A DNA stretch of 64,000 nucleotides from Bacteroidota bacterium (GCA_023251455.1 JAHEYT010000028.1:90146-154145), one strand, 5' to 3'; positions 42,397 to 52,336 are shown, numbered from the stretch's first letter. The notes: generated by a model from the sequence alone, not told the origin. A program made the numbers and translations.

Positions 42397-44130
42397 TCAT
42401 TTCGTAATTGTCAAAACTCCATCTTTTATCTCCGGAAGTCTGACAACCAACTTATTCTTTTGCTCATCAAAAGTATAATCCAAAGGTTCTGACAATTCAA
42501 GATTATTGAAGCTCACCTTTTGGGGTTGCTTTTCAAGGTGGACGTTGAAAACCGGTAATTTACGTGAATCCTTTAAAGTAATTTCAATCGTTTCAGGATG
42601 ATTAACCAGGAACACTGTTGAGCTTCCGCTCTTGTCCGGATAAAATACGGTAAACTGATTGTCGATACCCGGATAAATCAGCCAGGTTAAACGCCCTTTG
42701 TTGGTTTCATCTCCAAGCCCCGTGTAGTTTCGTTCTATGTTCATCGGAACAATTGCTCCTTCGCGAATATAAACAGGATACTCATCCATCGGGAACTTTC
42801 GTTCAAAGGACACCGGCCCCTTAATCAGTTCTTTATCATTGAAGAAATACCGCCAATTCCCCTTTGGCAGCTTAATTTCAGTCGATAGCTGATCGCGGTA
42901 AATGGGCGCCACCAAAAAATCATCACCAAAAAGATAATGGTATTTTCCTTTGACCGGACGCTGAAGTACAGTTCCACCCTCATGACCGGTTACCACATAG
43001 CTGTAAATGTATGGAATCAACTCGGTGTGAAGCCACGAATATTTCCGGATGATTTCCAATTCCTGAGTGGTGCGTTTCCACACGGCCCTCTCACCATGAC
43101 CCCCATTCAAAAACAATCCACAAAAAGCCGACAGCTCCACCCATCGGATATAAAGCCGCGGTGGAATAATTTTTCCGGAGAAACCTGCCACATCCGAACC
43201 AATAATGTTGTACCCCAATCTGGCACTTTTCTGAATGTTCTTTAGGGCCAACTCGATACCGCCCCGGCCTTTCGTTGCAATATCGGTATCCAGGCCTTCC
43301 TTCGCCAGTTTGCCCAGCGACAGCCAGGTATGTTTCTGATCGCCGACCCAGGTTACAGGTGCGGCATCGATGGGAGCAAAACCTTCGGGATGAAAACCCC
43401 GGTCGATGGCACGGGCCAATGTAACAAATTCAGGATTCTGGCTAAGTCCGTGGCGATATTCCTCCCGATAATAACGATCCATATATCCTCGGGTAGTCAT
43501 AATGCCTTTATGGATTGATTTATAAAGTATCGGAACCGGGCCAAGCTGAGTCCAGAAAAGGGTACAGGTCTGGTCAAGTTTCCATCCGTCAATGCCATAA
43601 CCCAACACGGTTTGCTGAATTCCGCGCCACCATTTCAGCGCCTCCGGATTGGTGTAATCAATAAAGCCGCCCTGTCCTTTCCACCATTTAGTCTGACTGC
43701 CATTGCCTGCCAAATAACCTTTTCCCTCCACTTCACGAAACCAATCCCCCGACTCTTTAATCCTTGCATCTTTGCTCGAACTGTTGACCATCGAAGTCAT
43801 CCACAATACAACCCGGTATCCCTGATCCTGTAAATTCATGAACCAATTTTGAGGATTTGGATAAAGTATGGTATCCACTTCAAAATCGTTGTAGCGCAAA
43901 CTCCACGGACTATCTATCAATATCGTTCGTACAGGAATATCATATTTTGCATATCCTTCCAGAAGACTGTCAACGCGCTGGGCCGAATTCACATCGTCTT
44001 CCCAAAGCCAGCACTCCAACGCCCATCCAGGAGTGAGTGGTGGATTTCCATGTCGTTGTGCATCAAACGGAGTTCCTCGAAACGGAAGCTCAAAACAGAA
44101 AAGGTAAATAAAAAATAAAATGCCCGCCAT
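42397..44130 (-). CDS. Glycoside hydrolase family 31 protein
   Basis: The protein has 577 residues. After a hydrophobic N-terminus (MAGILFFIYLFCFELP) the sequence enters the GH31 TIM barrel directly (WALECWLWEDD). The nucleophile is Asp186 in DGWKLDQT and the acid/base is Asp264 in TWVGDQ; GSDVAGFSG is a further family motif. C-terminal beta domains follow (DEYPVYIREGAIVPM). The usual N-terminal galactose-mutarotase-like sandwich seems absent, so it is shorter than most alpha-glucosidases of the family. Substrate could be alpha-glucoside or alpha-xyloside. It is probably periplasmic. Confidence 0.88.
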   Translation of the reverse strand: MAGILFFIYLFCFELPFRGTPFDAQRHGNPPLTPGWALECWLWEDDVNSAQRVDSLLEGYAKYDIPVRTILIDSPWSLRYNDFEVDTILYPNPQNWFMNLQDQGYRVVLWMTSMVNSSSKDARIKESGDWFREVEGKGYLAGNGSQTKWWKGQGGFIDYTNPEALKWWRGIQQTVLGYGIDGWKLDQTCTLFWTQLGPVPILYKSIHKGIMTTRGYMDRYYREEYRHGLSQNPEFVTLARAIDRGFHPEGFAPIDAAPVTWVGDQKHTWLSLGKLAKEGLDTDIATKGRGGIELALKNIQKSARLGYNIIGSDVAGFSGKIIPPRLYIRWVELSAFCGLFLNGGHGERAVWKRTTQELEIIRKYSWLHTELIPYIYSYVVTGHEGGTVLQRPVKGKYHYLFGDDFLVAPIYRDQLSTEIKLPKGNWRYFFNDKELIKGPVSFERKFPMDEYPVYIREGAIVPMNIERNYTGLGDETNKGRLTWLIYPGIDNQFTVFYPDKSGSSTVFLVNHPETIEITLKDSRKLPVFNVHLEKQPQKVSFNNLELSEPLDYTFDEQKNKLVVRLPEIKDGVLTITK

Positions 44131-44320
44131 AATCTACAATTCCTCCAGCTACCACTTTTTATCCTTTAAGTTATAGCATAAGGGGCAATCTATGTAGATG
44201 CGAGAAATGGACATAAACGCTCTCGTATAACCTGAAAGGATATATCTTTTATACGTTTTTTTTGCTAAAACTGTTAAAACTGTCTTTAACGGGTTCGATG
44301 GAATTACGGGAAATTACTAC

Positions 44321-45553
44321 TTAGATTGACGAAATATCGAAGCCTACCTTTTTCAAATCTTCCCAATAGCCAGGATACGACTTGGTGATTACCATCGGGT
44401 CGAGAATTTCAACGGGCCCGTATATTTGGCAAGCAGGCGCAAAAGCCAGCGCCATGCGGTGATCGTGGTAGGTTTCGATTGCGGGAACAGCCTGCTTTTC
44501 GAGTGGGAAAGTTCCATCCCATTTCAGTTCACCGTGAGCCGGTTCTGTAATTTGCGCGCCAAATTTGGCCAATTCGTCCTGAAGTGCGGCAATGCGGTTA
44601 GTTTCTTTTATTTTCAGGGTTTCCAATCCGGTAAAATGAAACGGGATTTGCTTCATCACGCACAAAACGGCAAAAGTCTGCGCCACATCTGGGTTTTCTA
44701 TGAAATTTAGCTGCAAAAATTTGGGCAGTGGTTGTCCGGTTTTGGTTAACCGAGATCCATTTTCGATTCTCGAAGTTTGAACACCCAATTGCTCAAACCA
44801 TTGAGAAATCATAGCATCACCCTGCAGGCTTTCAGTAGTTAGTCCTACCAATTCAACATCTACCTCATCGGCCAAAACAGCCATCTGGTACCAGTACGAT
44901 GCTCCTGACCAATCGGCCTCAACCGAGAACGGACGGGCTTTGTATTTTTGTTCCGTAATTCGTATTTCGTTGCCTTTCCACACATGCTGAACTCCGAATT
45001 GCTCCATCAGTTTCAGGGTCATTTCAATGTATGGCCGCGAGGTGATTTTATTTTTCAGGCGCAAAGTCAGGCCATCTTCAATGGTTGGCGCAATCATCAA
45101 AAGTGCCGAAATATACTGGCTGCTCACGCTTCCGTCTAATTCGAGCACACAACCTTTCAGGTGCGATCCAAAGATTTTCAACGGAGGAAAACCATCGTTT
45201 TCAAGGTATTCAATCCGTGCCCCAAGTTTATTCAATGCATCAACTAAAATTCCGATGGGTCGCTGTTTCATCCTGTCTGAGCCGGTGATGGTCCATTCGC
45301 CCACAATCTGCGAAAGGAAAGCAGTCAGGAAACGCATCGCAGTTCCGGCATGACCAATATCGAAATGATTGGTATTCGAGTTGAAAACCTGGCTCATCAC
45401 CCGAACATCGTCACTATCCGAAAGATTTTCGATCGAATACGGGCTGTAACTCAGCGCATGAATAATCAGCGCCCTGTTGGCAATGCTTTTTGAACCGGGA
45501 AGAACGATGCTTCCTTTGAGGGTTTTATCGGATTTGGAAACGAGGTATTTCAT
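44321..45553 (-). CDS. aroA: 3-phosphoshikimate 1-carboxyvinyltransferase (EPSP synthase)
   Basis: The protein has 410 residues and the inside-out alpha/beta barrel signatures: LPGSKSIANRALIIHALS at the N-terminus, HAGTAMRFLTAFLS, LDGSVSSQYISALLM, ETLKIKETNRIAAL and TYHDHRMALAFAP. It transfers enolpyruvate from PEP to shikimate-3-phosphate. The gene follows aroB on the same strand after 55 nt, so two shikimate-pathway steps are probably co-transcribed. It is slightly shorter than the typical 430-residue enzyme, as in other Bacteroidota. Confidence 0.95.
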   Translation of the reverse strand: MKYLVSKSDKTLKGSIVLPGSKSIANRALIIHALSYSPYSIENLSDSDDVRVMSQVFNSNTNHFDIGHAGTAMRFLTAFLSQIVGEWTITGSDRMKQRPIGILVDALNKLGARIEYLENDGFPPLKIFGSHLKGCVLELDGSVSSQYISALLMIAPTIEDGLTLRLKNKITSRPYIEMTLKLMEQFGVQHVWKGNEIRITEQKYKARPFSVEADWSGASYWYQMAVLADEVDVELVGLTTESLQGDAMISQWFEQLGVQTSRIENGSRLTKTGQPLPKFLQLNFIENPDVAQTFAVLCVMKQIPFHFTGLETLKIKETNRIAALQDELAKFGAQITEPAHGELKWDGTFPLEKQAVPAIETYHDHRMALAFAPACQIYGPVEILDPMVITKSYPGYWEDLKKVGFDISSI

Positions 45554-45608
45554 TTTAAGAGAAAAAAGTCATTAGTCAATTGAAAACAGGAAACTTACTT
45601 TCAGCATT

Positions 45609-46697
45609 TTACTTGGAATTTGAAACTTGAAACCTGGAACTTCTGTAGTAATCCAGTGCTTCAACAATCAACTCTTTCGAACAATCGACATTGATTTCCA
45701 CTTGCCCAATTTCAGGAATGAGTGTGAAATTGATGCGTTTGCCTTCGTTCTTTTTATCGTGTGTCATCAGTTGGTACAAGGCTTCGAAGTCGTTTTCCTG
45801 AATTTCGAACTTACCGTATTTGGCAATCATCCATGAAGAAATGGAGTTCAGCTCGTCGATACCCAATCCACATTGTTTCACCGACAAATACAGTTCGGCA
45901 ATCATTCCATAAACAACCGCGTAGCCATGCAAAATGGGGCGACCGGTTTTCATGGCATAACTTTCGAAAGCATGTCCAACAGTGTGTCCAAAATTCAAGG
46001 CTTTCCTGATGTGTTGCTCAGTCAGATCGTTCAGCACGTGCCATTCTTTAACCGCAACAGAATGTGCGATTATTTCCTGAAGTGCATCATAATCGATGTT
46101 TTCTATATCGAAAGTCAGCAGTTCATCCCAATGTTCGCGACTTTTGATTAAGCCATGTTTGAGCATTTCGGCATAACCCGAAAGAAAGTTTTCGTGGTCA
46201 ATCGTTTTCAGAAAATTGACATTAATGATGACTGAATTCGGTTCCATAAATACGCCAATTTCATTCTTCAAGCCATTGAAATTGAAGCCTGTTTTCCCAC
46301 CAAGTGAAGCGTCAACTTGTGCCAAAAGCGTTGTCGGAATGTTCACAAAATCCAGCCCGCGCTTAAAAGTAGAAGCAGCGAAACCACCAAGGTCGGTGAG
46401 CATTCCACCGCCAATGTTGATCAGCAGCGATTTGCGATCGGCGCCGTTGTTACTCAGAAAGTCCCAAACCAACCCTACCGACTGAATGTTTTTATTTTCT
46501 TCGCCTGAAGGAATCGCTACCATACGGATCGAAAACTCGTCGATAACCGATTGAATCAACGGAAGACAATACTCCGCAGCCGTTTGATCAGTCAACAGAA
46601 ACACCTTTCCAGAGGGATACTTTTGAACTATTTTCCGAAGTTCGGCATCAATCTGCTGTGAAAAGATAATATTTGAATGTACTTTTGAATCAGTCAT
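45609..46697 (-). CDS. aroB: 3-dehydroquinate synthase
   Basis: The protein has 362 residues. Visible motifs are the NAD-binding GGGMLTDLGGFAASTFKRG, PTTLLAQVDASLGGKTGFN, the zinc-ligand region with GYAEMLKHGLI, and NFGHTVGHAFE. It converts DAHP to 3-dehydroquinate, the second step of the shikimate pathway. aroA follows 55 nt downstream. A -7 element 24 nt upstream of the ATG sits in a short divergent region shared with the next plus-strand gene. Confidence 0.95.
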   Translation of the reverse strand: MTDSKVHSNIIFSQQIDAELRKIVQKYPSGKVFLLTDQTAAEYCLPLIQSVIDEFSIRMVAIPSGEENKNIQSVGLVWDFLSNNGADRKSLLINIGGGMLTDLGGFAASTFKRGLDFVNIPTTLLAQVDASLGGKTGFNFNGLKNEIGVFMEPNSVIINVNFLKTIDHENFLSGYAEMLKHGLIKSREHWDELLTFDIENIDYDALQEIIAHSVAVKEWHVLNDLTEQHIRKALNFGHTVGHAFESYAMKTGRPILHGYAVVYGMIAELYLSVKQCGLGIDELNSISSWMIAKYGKFEIQENDFEALYQLMTHDKKNEGKRINFTLIPEIGQVEINVDCSKELIVEALDYYRSSRFQVSNSK

Positions 46698-46720
46698 ACA
46701 CGTTCTGAATTATGCTCCGG

Positions 46721-46728
46721 CAAAGTTA
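46721..46728 (-). promoter_or_regulatory. -7 promoter element for aroB
   Basis: On the minus strand TAACTTTG matches TAnnTTTG. A plus-strand TATTTTG at 46732-46738 may serve the divergent small membrane protein gene. Confidence 0.45.
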
Positions 46729-46796
46729 AGCTATTTTGCCAAAGCTTGGAATCTGTCAGAAAAAAGCCGAAATTATTTACAATTTTATCAGGAACC

Positions 46797-47246
46797 ATGG
46801 AAATCTCAAATCAAAAAAGAAGCAAAAACATTAAAAGAACCTTTAACCTGACAGGCATCGTTATTGTTCTGGTTGGTCTTATTTTTCTGTGGTTGAAACA
46901 TGATACTGCTGTTTTAATTACTGCTGGGGTTTTTGCTGTTTATGTTGGATTTGCACAATTCGCCAACCTTTGCTATGTGAACTTCAGCACTGATAATGGA
47001 AAAATTCTGATACGATATTATCCCGTCATTTCAATCCTGAAAAAGGAATATGAATCGATTGAATTTGCTCATTCCGCACTGGTAAATTTCCAGATTGAAA
47101 AAGCGATGGGATTTGCCGACCTTACCATTGCCATCAGAACTAAACGCGGAATTGCCGAATATCCGTCAATCAGTCTGGCCGCCATGAGTAAAACAGAAAT
47201 AGAGCAAATACGTTTGGCTCTATCCGAAATTATGAGAAATAAATAG
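46797..47246 (+). CDS. Small membrane protein of unknown function
   Basis: From the ATG at 46797 the protein has 149 residues; an upstream in-frame TTG at 46746 is unlikely. Two adjacent transmembrane helices (about 18-36 and 40-60) are followed by a soluble C-terminal domain of about 85 residues that looks like a PH-like bacterial domain (NGKILIRYYPVISILKKEYESIEFA...). No family was recognised with confidence. It lies between divergent aroB and dprA. Confidence 0.6.
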   Translation: MEISNQKRSKNIKRTFNLTGIVIVLVGLIFLWLKHDTAVLITAGVFAVYVGFAQFANLCYVNFSTDNGKILIRYYPVISILKKEYESIEFAHSALVNFQIEKAMGFADLTIAIRTKRGIAEYPSISLAAMSKTEIEQIRLALSEIMRNK

Positions 47247-47300
47247 ATTGGGTATTTACTTTCAGTTCCGGATTGTTTATTTTTATAATAAACTTTCAGA

Positions 47301-48410
47301 ATGGATACACCTGAAACCCTTGCATACAAAATAGCCATTTCATTAATTCCCGGAATTGGTTCGGTTACAGCCCGTAACCTGATTGCTTATGTCGGTAGTG
47401 TTGAGGGCGTTTTTCAGGAGAAAGAGAAAAATCTGATGAAAATACCGGGTATTGGCGAAGTAAATGCCAAACGAGTTGTACGTCAAAATGTGCTGGAGCG
47501 AGCCAAACTCGAAGTTGAATTTATCCTGAAAAACCGAATAAAGACTTTCTTTTACCTTGACGAAGAATACCCTTCCCGATTGAAAGGGTGCAGCGATGCC
47601 CCTATTATTCTTTACTTTAAGGGAAATGCCAACCTGAATGAACGCCGTATTATTTCGGTAGTTGGAACCCGGAATGCAACCAATTATGGCAAGGAAATCT
47701 GTGAAGAACTGATTCGGAATTTTTCAGAAAAAAGTTATCCAATCTTGGTTGTTTCAGGGCTGGCCTACGGAATTGATGTGTATGCCCATAAAGCATGCCT
47801 GAAATACAATATCCCAACGGTTGGTGTATTTGCACATGGCTTAGATACTATTTATCCGCAGCTACACGCCCCAATTGCTGGCAAAATGCTCGAAAAAGGA
47901 GGTTTAATTTCCGATTTCACAAGCGAAACCAAAATCGACAGGGCTAATTTTCTACGCCGAAACCGCATTATTGCCGGATTAGCCGATGCCACCATTGTAG
48001 TCGAATCAGCAGAAAAGGGCGGCGCTCTGGTGACTGCCGACATTGCCAACTCTTACAACCGCGACGTGTTTGCCTTTCCGGGTCGCAGCACTGATGTGTA
48101 CTCGCGCGGCTGCAACAAAATCATCAAGTTAAACGAAGCTGTTTTGATTGAGAATCAGGCCGACATAGAGAAAGCCATGAATTGGGACATCAAAGTTTCA
48201 ACAACACGTGTATATCAAACTTCACTTTTCGTTGAATTAACTCGGGAAGAACAAAAGCTTGTCGATTTGTTAAAAGGAGGCGACCGCTTTGTAGATGAAA
48301 TTACCATCGAGACTCAATTGCCAATGAGCAAAGTGTCGGAATTGCTTCTGGGGCTCGAATTCAAAGGGATAATTGTTAGTCTGCCGGGGAAGATGTACCG
48401 GTTGAAGTAA
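47301..48410 (+). CDS. dprA: DNA-processing protein DprA
   Basis: The protein has 369 residues. An N-terminal helix-hairpin-helix region (LIPGIGSVTARNLI, MKIPGIGEVNAKRV) is followed by the Rossmann-like DprA core: ISVVGTRNATNYGKEI, VSGLAYGIDVYAHKACL, FAHGLDTIYPQLHAPIA and GALVTADIANSYNRDVFAFPG. A C-terminal winged-helix-like domain closes it. DprA loads RecA on incoming single-stranded DNA during transformation. No other competence gene is nearby. Confidence 0.95.
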   Translation: MDTPETLAYKIAISLIPGIGSVTARNLIAYVGSVEGVFQEKEKNLMKIPGIGEVNAKRVVRQNVLERAKLEVEFILKNRIKTFFYLDEEYPSRLKGCSDAPIILYFKGNANLNERRIISVVGTRNATNYGKEICEELIRNFSEKSYPILVVSGLAYGIDVYAHKACLKYNIPTVGVFAHGLDTIYPQLHAPIAGKMLEKGGLISDFTSETKIDRANFLRRNRIIAGLADATIVVESAEKGGALVTADIANSYNRDVFAFPGRSTDVYSRGCNKIIKLNEAVLIENQADIEKAMNWDIKVSTTRVYQTSLFVELTREEQKLVDLLKGGDRFVDEITIETQLPMSKVSELLLGLEFKGIIVSLPGKMYRLK

Positions 48411-48426
48411 AATCAAAATAAGCCAT

Positions 48427-48434
48427 TATCTTTG
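48427..48434 (+). promoter_or_regulatory. -7 promoter element for the DEAD-box helicase, close to the start codon
   Basis: TATCTTTG is a perfect TAnnTTTG element and ends 4 nt before the ATG at 48439; a TTG lies 22 nt upstream (48402-48404). Transcription would then begin at or near the A of ATG, predicting a leaderless mRNA. Confidence 0.45.
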
Positions 48435-48438
48435 CGGC

Positions 48439-49770
48439 ATGTCAACATTCGAAGATTTAAAAATTAGCAAGTCGGTTTTAAAAGCCATTGAGGAATTGGG
48501 CTTTACCGAACCAACACCGATTCAGGAGAAAGCTATCCCGATGATACGCTCGGGAGTGGATGTTTTGGGAATTGCTCAAACCGGAACGGGAAAAACAGCC
48601 GCTTACTTCATTCCATTGATCATGAAACTGGTGAAAGCTGAGGGAAACGATCCCCGTGCCATCGTTCTGGTTCCTACCCGGGAACTGGCTATTCAGGTGG
48701 GCGAAGATCTGGAAGACCTCACTAAATTCACCAATCTGCGCCGTGCTACCGTTTATGGTGGCGTTGGCTGGACCAAACATGCCGAGCTGATTAAACCCGG
48801 AGTTGATATTCTGGTGGCCACGCCCGGTCGCCTGTGGGACTTATATCGCGCCGAGGCCGTTTCATTGAAGAAAATTAAAACGTTGGTTATCGACGAGGCC
48901 GACCGGATGTTGGACATGGGTTTCATGCCTCAAATCCGGAATTTTCTGGAAGTACTTCCATTGAAGCGACAAAATCTGCTGTTTTCAGCTACTTTCAATG
49001 AAAAGGTGGAGGAAATGAGCCACGAGTTTCTGGATTTTCCTGAACGAGTTGAAGTTGCACCATCGGCAACACCAGCCGAACTGATCAATCAGGTTTATTA
49101 CAAAGTTCCTAATTTTCAGACTAAATTAAACCTGATCAACTATTTGCTTCGCGACGAGGAAACTTTCTCCCGCGTGATTATTTTCGTCGGAACCAAAGAA
49201 AATGCCGAACAGGTTTTCAAAATCATCAAACGCCGCTCGGAAGGCGAAAAACGAATTTTACATTCAAACAAAGGGCAAAGCACCCGGCTGAATGCCATCA
49301 ATGCTTTTAAAAGTGGGGTTGTCCGCATCCTGATCACTACCGATATTTCATCGCGCGGAATTGATGTTGATCTGATCAGCCATGTGATCAATTTTGATTT
49401 ACCATCGAACCACGAAGATTACGTTCACCGCATTGGCCGCACAGCCCGTGCCAATAATACCGGAACAGCCATTTCGCTGGTCAATCCGGCTGAAGAACTC
49501 AACCTTCGGAAAATAGAAGAGCTGATTCGGATGGAAATTCCGCAACTCGAACTTCCGACAGATTTGGACATGGTTGCTACGAAAAGCGAAGAAAGCCAAA
49601 TTCAGTTACGCGAAATCGACCGTCAGAAAAGAATTGCCGATCCAACGTTTAAAGGAGCTTTCCACGAAAAGAAGTTTATTTATGGCAGGGATGCAAAAAA
49701 AGAAAAAAGGAACCTGCCCAAGGATAAAGCAAAGGAAAAACGGTTTAGGGGAAAAAGGAAACCTTCCTAA
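48439..49770 (+). CDS. DEAD/DEAH box RNA helicase (RhlE-like)
   Basis: The protein has 443 residues. All core motifs are visible: F-motif FEDLKIS, Q motif GFTEPTPIQEKAIP, I AQTGTGKTAA, Ia VPTRELAIQ, II VIDEADRMLDMG, III SAT, and VI HRIGRTAR in the second RecA-like domain. The C-terminus is a basic tail of about 50 residues rich in Lys and Arg. Such helicases remodel rRNA or mRNA. It follows dprA by 28 nt, with a -7 element in the gap. Confidence 0.93.
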   Translation: MSTFEDLKISKSVLKAIEELGFTEPTPIQEKAIPMIRSGVDVLGIAQTGTGKTAAYFIPLIMKLVKAEGNDPRAIVLVPTRELAIQVGEDLEDLTKFTNLRRATVYGGVGWTKHAELIKPGVDILVATPGRLWDLYRAEAVSLKKIKTLVIDEADRMLDMGFMPQIRNFLEVLPLKRQNLLFSATFNEKVEEMSHEFLDFPERVEVAPSATPAELINQVYYKVPNFQTKLNLINYLLRDEETFSRVIIFVGTKENAEQVFKIIKRRSEGEKRILHSNKGQSTRLNAINAFKSGVVRILITTDISSRGIDVDLISHVINFDLPSNHEDYVHRIGRTARANNTGTAISLVNPAEELNLRKIEELIRMEIPQLELPTDLDMVATKSEESQIQLREIDRQKRIADPTFKGAFHEKKFIYGRDAKKEKRNLPKDKAKEKRFRGKRKPS

Positions 49771-49786
49771 TCAACCAAATATTATT

Positions 49787-49839
49787 AAAGGGAAAAGAGC
49801 GAAATCCATCAGATTCCACTCTTTTCCCTTTTTCTTTTT
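49787..49839 (+). terminator. Rho-independent terminator of the DEAD-box helicase gene
   Basis: Thirteen-bp perfect arms AAAGGGAAAAGAG and CTCTTTTCCCTTT flank a 19-nt loop and are followed by TTCTTTTT. Confidence 0.8.
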
Positions 49840-49849
49840 GCATCAATTG

Positions 49850-52336
49850 TTATTTCAAAACCTCTTTTGCTGCCAGAACCAAAAACATAAAATTGGTGGC
49901 CCCGCCGCCCAAAACGTATTCGGTTTGTTGCCAAAAGTAAGGCCACTCTTTTAGTTCCGGAAAGTCTGGACGAATAATCCCAGTTCCTGAAACTGAACCT
50001 CCGGGAATAAACGAACGGTCAGCACGGTTTACTCCGTATGCCTGAAGCACAGAACGCGAACCAACTCCGGAGACAAATGAGGAGGTATTTTCGCCCGGAT
50101 GATTACCCAAAACAAAGTTCAGGGCATTCAACATGTATCTCGAATCAAAAATTTCAGGAAAACTTTTCTGAAGGAAATATTGGGTAACTCCAAATCCCTG
50201 AATATTCCAACCATCGCCCCAAATGTGCGGACGATAAGGAACTCCGAACGGGTTTTCGTGCTGCAATTTGTCCACTTCCGCTTTGTAGTTCTTAGCCGCG
50301 GAAATAACCATTTCAGTCAATTTTTGATTATTGATCTGTTTCAACACCCGTCCAACATAGCCAATTATTTCGTTCCGTTTCAACACTTCAGTATTAGTGT
50401 ATTTCAAAATATCAGCCTGATATTTTGCGTTTCCAGTGGTTATCAGCAATTCAACAGCCGCCTTTACTTTTGCGCCTGCCAATCGCGGATTTTTATCGGC
50501 ATCAACCAACGCATATATGGCTTCAGCCGCACTGATTGACTGAGTGGCCAAGGTATCATTGAAGCCTTTCAAAACGCGGGCTCCGGCAGCCAATGCTTCT
50601 GCCACATCCAGTTCGCGTCCCGGATTTTCTTCGGTAAAAACCAGGCGGTCGTCCAAAACACCCGATTCGTGTGCTGTAACCTCATTTATTTTCAGGGATG
50701 GATTGTATTTTCGATTGTCTGTCATTGTTGCAGCATCGCCCAGATGCACGTATTGGCGCAAATTGTTTTCAATGATTCCCCGGTACAAGCGACCCATACT
50801 TTGATATCCGGCCAAAATGGTTATTGTTCCATGCTCAATTTGCTGAAGCAAGTCATTTTTTCCGTCAGGCCGATGAATTTCAACCAGATTTTCACCTTGA
50901 TCGACCGTTGTTTGATCAATTTCAGGCTTAAATAATTCGTATGCCTGAGATAAAATCCAGACTTCACCGGCCTGCGATTCCACCCGTAAATCGTAATCGC
51001 CGGCATCGTGCCAGCCACCGCGGTTTAGTCCTGCCACCTGATCCAATGGTTTAAATTTGGTGAGTGTTGATGGCCCCTGAACGTATCCGTCAAAATGGTT
51101 GGTATCGACCGGAGCCATCAGCGCATCGTCCATGTGGCAGAGTCCGTGCCAGACACGGTAACCTTCGTTAACGCGCATGTGGCACATTTGTACCGGTAGA
51201 AAATATTCGACAGTAGGTTGCCAAACATTGCGGTCGTAAATTGTATTACTTATTCTGAAAGGTTCGGTGGTATTTTCGGCATATTTGACTTGGTAAATTC
51301 CGGGAGTTTTTATATCAGAAAAGTCGAATTGAAAATAGTTGAACCGCAGGAATTTTCCCCATTTCTGAGGTTCCATGCTCCGGATTTCTTTCAAACCACC
51401 ATCTTCCGAAATGCGGTAAAGACTTGCTTTCTCAAGCTTTTGATCGTTTTTGTCCACCTCAACAACAGCTATCTTTTGCTGGTCAGGGTGGTATCCGATT
51501 TGGCTGACGTGAACAACTGGTTTTGACAGAAAATTTGGCAACACATTGCAATTAACTACCCACTCGATTGCCCCTGTGGTTTTCCCCGGAGTGACCAGCG
51601 AACGAACCACAAACCATCCGTTGTTGTGATAGAAACGGCCATCCATCAACTGAAGTGGCTGACCTTTACTTTCGATAATCATGGTTTGGGCCGCAGTTTC
51701 TGGAGCGATAGTTAATTTTTTACCGGTTGCCATCGGGAAAGCCTGCCAGTTTCCATCCATATCCTTTTCCATCGGGCCATTGGCCTGAGTGGGGAAAATG
51801 CCCGACTGCTGATCGAGATACCAACTTTTGCCAAACAAAATTGCCGGAAAAAGTTCGAAATTGAAACCAACTTTCTTTTCCCATCCTGCCGGAAGTGGTT
51901 TATCCAAATCGACCAAAATGCGAAATTTATTTCCCTCGCCGACCACACGCACATGGTAATTGAAGTACAAATCGGGATATTCGACCGGATTAAAACCTTT
52001 ACGGTTGATGCTAGAATCGGGGAAAGTACATTTAACACTGATTTCGTTTTTGATACGGTCGATAGAGCGTTTACCTACTTTGGGGATGGGTTGCCATTGT
52101 CCGGGTGTAGGTTCGAGCCTTAAATCGCCGTTGGTGGCCACACGTGTTCCGTTCTGAATAATCCCAACTGCTCCCTGATGGCCTTCAGGATAAATATCGA
52201 AAAAGACCATGACATTCAATCCTGGTTTTTCGAAATACTCGTTTTCGTTAATCTGCAACTGCTGAGCACTCAGCTTTAAACTGGGAAACAGAAATAAAAT
52301 AAGTGCAACGCACAGTAAAAATTGGTTTTTCTTCAT
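49850..52336 (-). CDS. Secreted glycoside hydrolase family 9 protein
   Basis: The protein has 828 residues. A signal peptide (about 1-24) precedes an N-terminal region of about 250 residues of unclear fold, then a CelD_N Ig-like domain (VSQIGYHPDQQKIAVVEV) and the (alpha/alpha)6 GH9 barrel. The catalytic bases Asp444 and Asp447 lie in GGWHDAGDYDL. The proton-donor glutamate is probably in the last 30 residues (WQQTEYVLGG). GH9 enzymes are mostly endoglucanases or exo-glucosaminidases; the exact substrate cannot be told. It is the first of a minus-strand glycan group with a DUF5916 barrel and GH29. Confidence 0.88.
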   Translation of the reverse strand: MKKNQFLLCVALILFLFPSLKLSAQQLQINENEYFEKPGLNVMVFFDIYPEGHQGAVGIIQNGTRVATNGDLRLEPTPGQWQPIPKVGKRSIDRIKNEISVKCTFPDSSINRKGFNPVEYPDLYFNYHVRVVGEGNKFRILVDLDKPLPAGWEKKVGFNFELFPAILFGKSWYLDQQSGIFPTQANGPMEKDMDGNWQAFPMATGKKLTIAPETAAQTMIIESKGQPLQLMDGRFYHNNGWFVVRSLVTPGKTTGAIEWVVNCNVLPNFLSKPVVHVSQIGYHPDQQKIAVVEVDKNDQKLEKASLYRISEDGGLKEIRSMEPQKWGKFLRFNYFQFDFSDIKTPGIYQVKYAENTTEPFRISNTIYDRNVWQPTVEYFLPVQMCHMRVNEGYRVWHGLCHMDDALMAPVDTNHFDGYVQGPSTLTKFKPLDQVAGLNRGGWHDAGDYDLRVESQAGEVWILSQAYELFKPEIDQTTVDQGENLVEIHRPDGKNDLLQQIEHGTITILAGYQSMGRLYRGIIENNLRQYVHLGDAATMTDNRKYNPSLKINEVTAHESGVLDDRLVFTEENPGRELDVAEALAAGARVLKGFNDTLATQSISAAEAIYALVDADKNPRLAGAKVKAAVELLITTGNAKYQADILKYTNTEVLKRNEIIGYVGRVLKQINNQKLTEMVISAAKNYKAEVDKLQHENPFGVPYRPHIWGDGWNIQGFGVTQYFLQKSFPEIFDSRYMLNALNFVLGNHPGENTSSFVSGVGSRSVLQAYGVNRADRSFIPGGSVSGTGIIRPDFPELKEWPYFWQQTEYVLGGGATNFMFLVLAAKEVLK

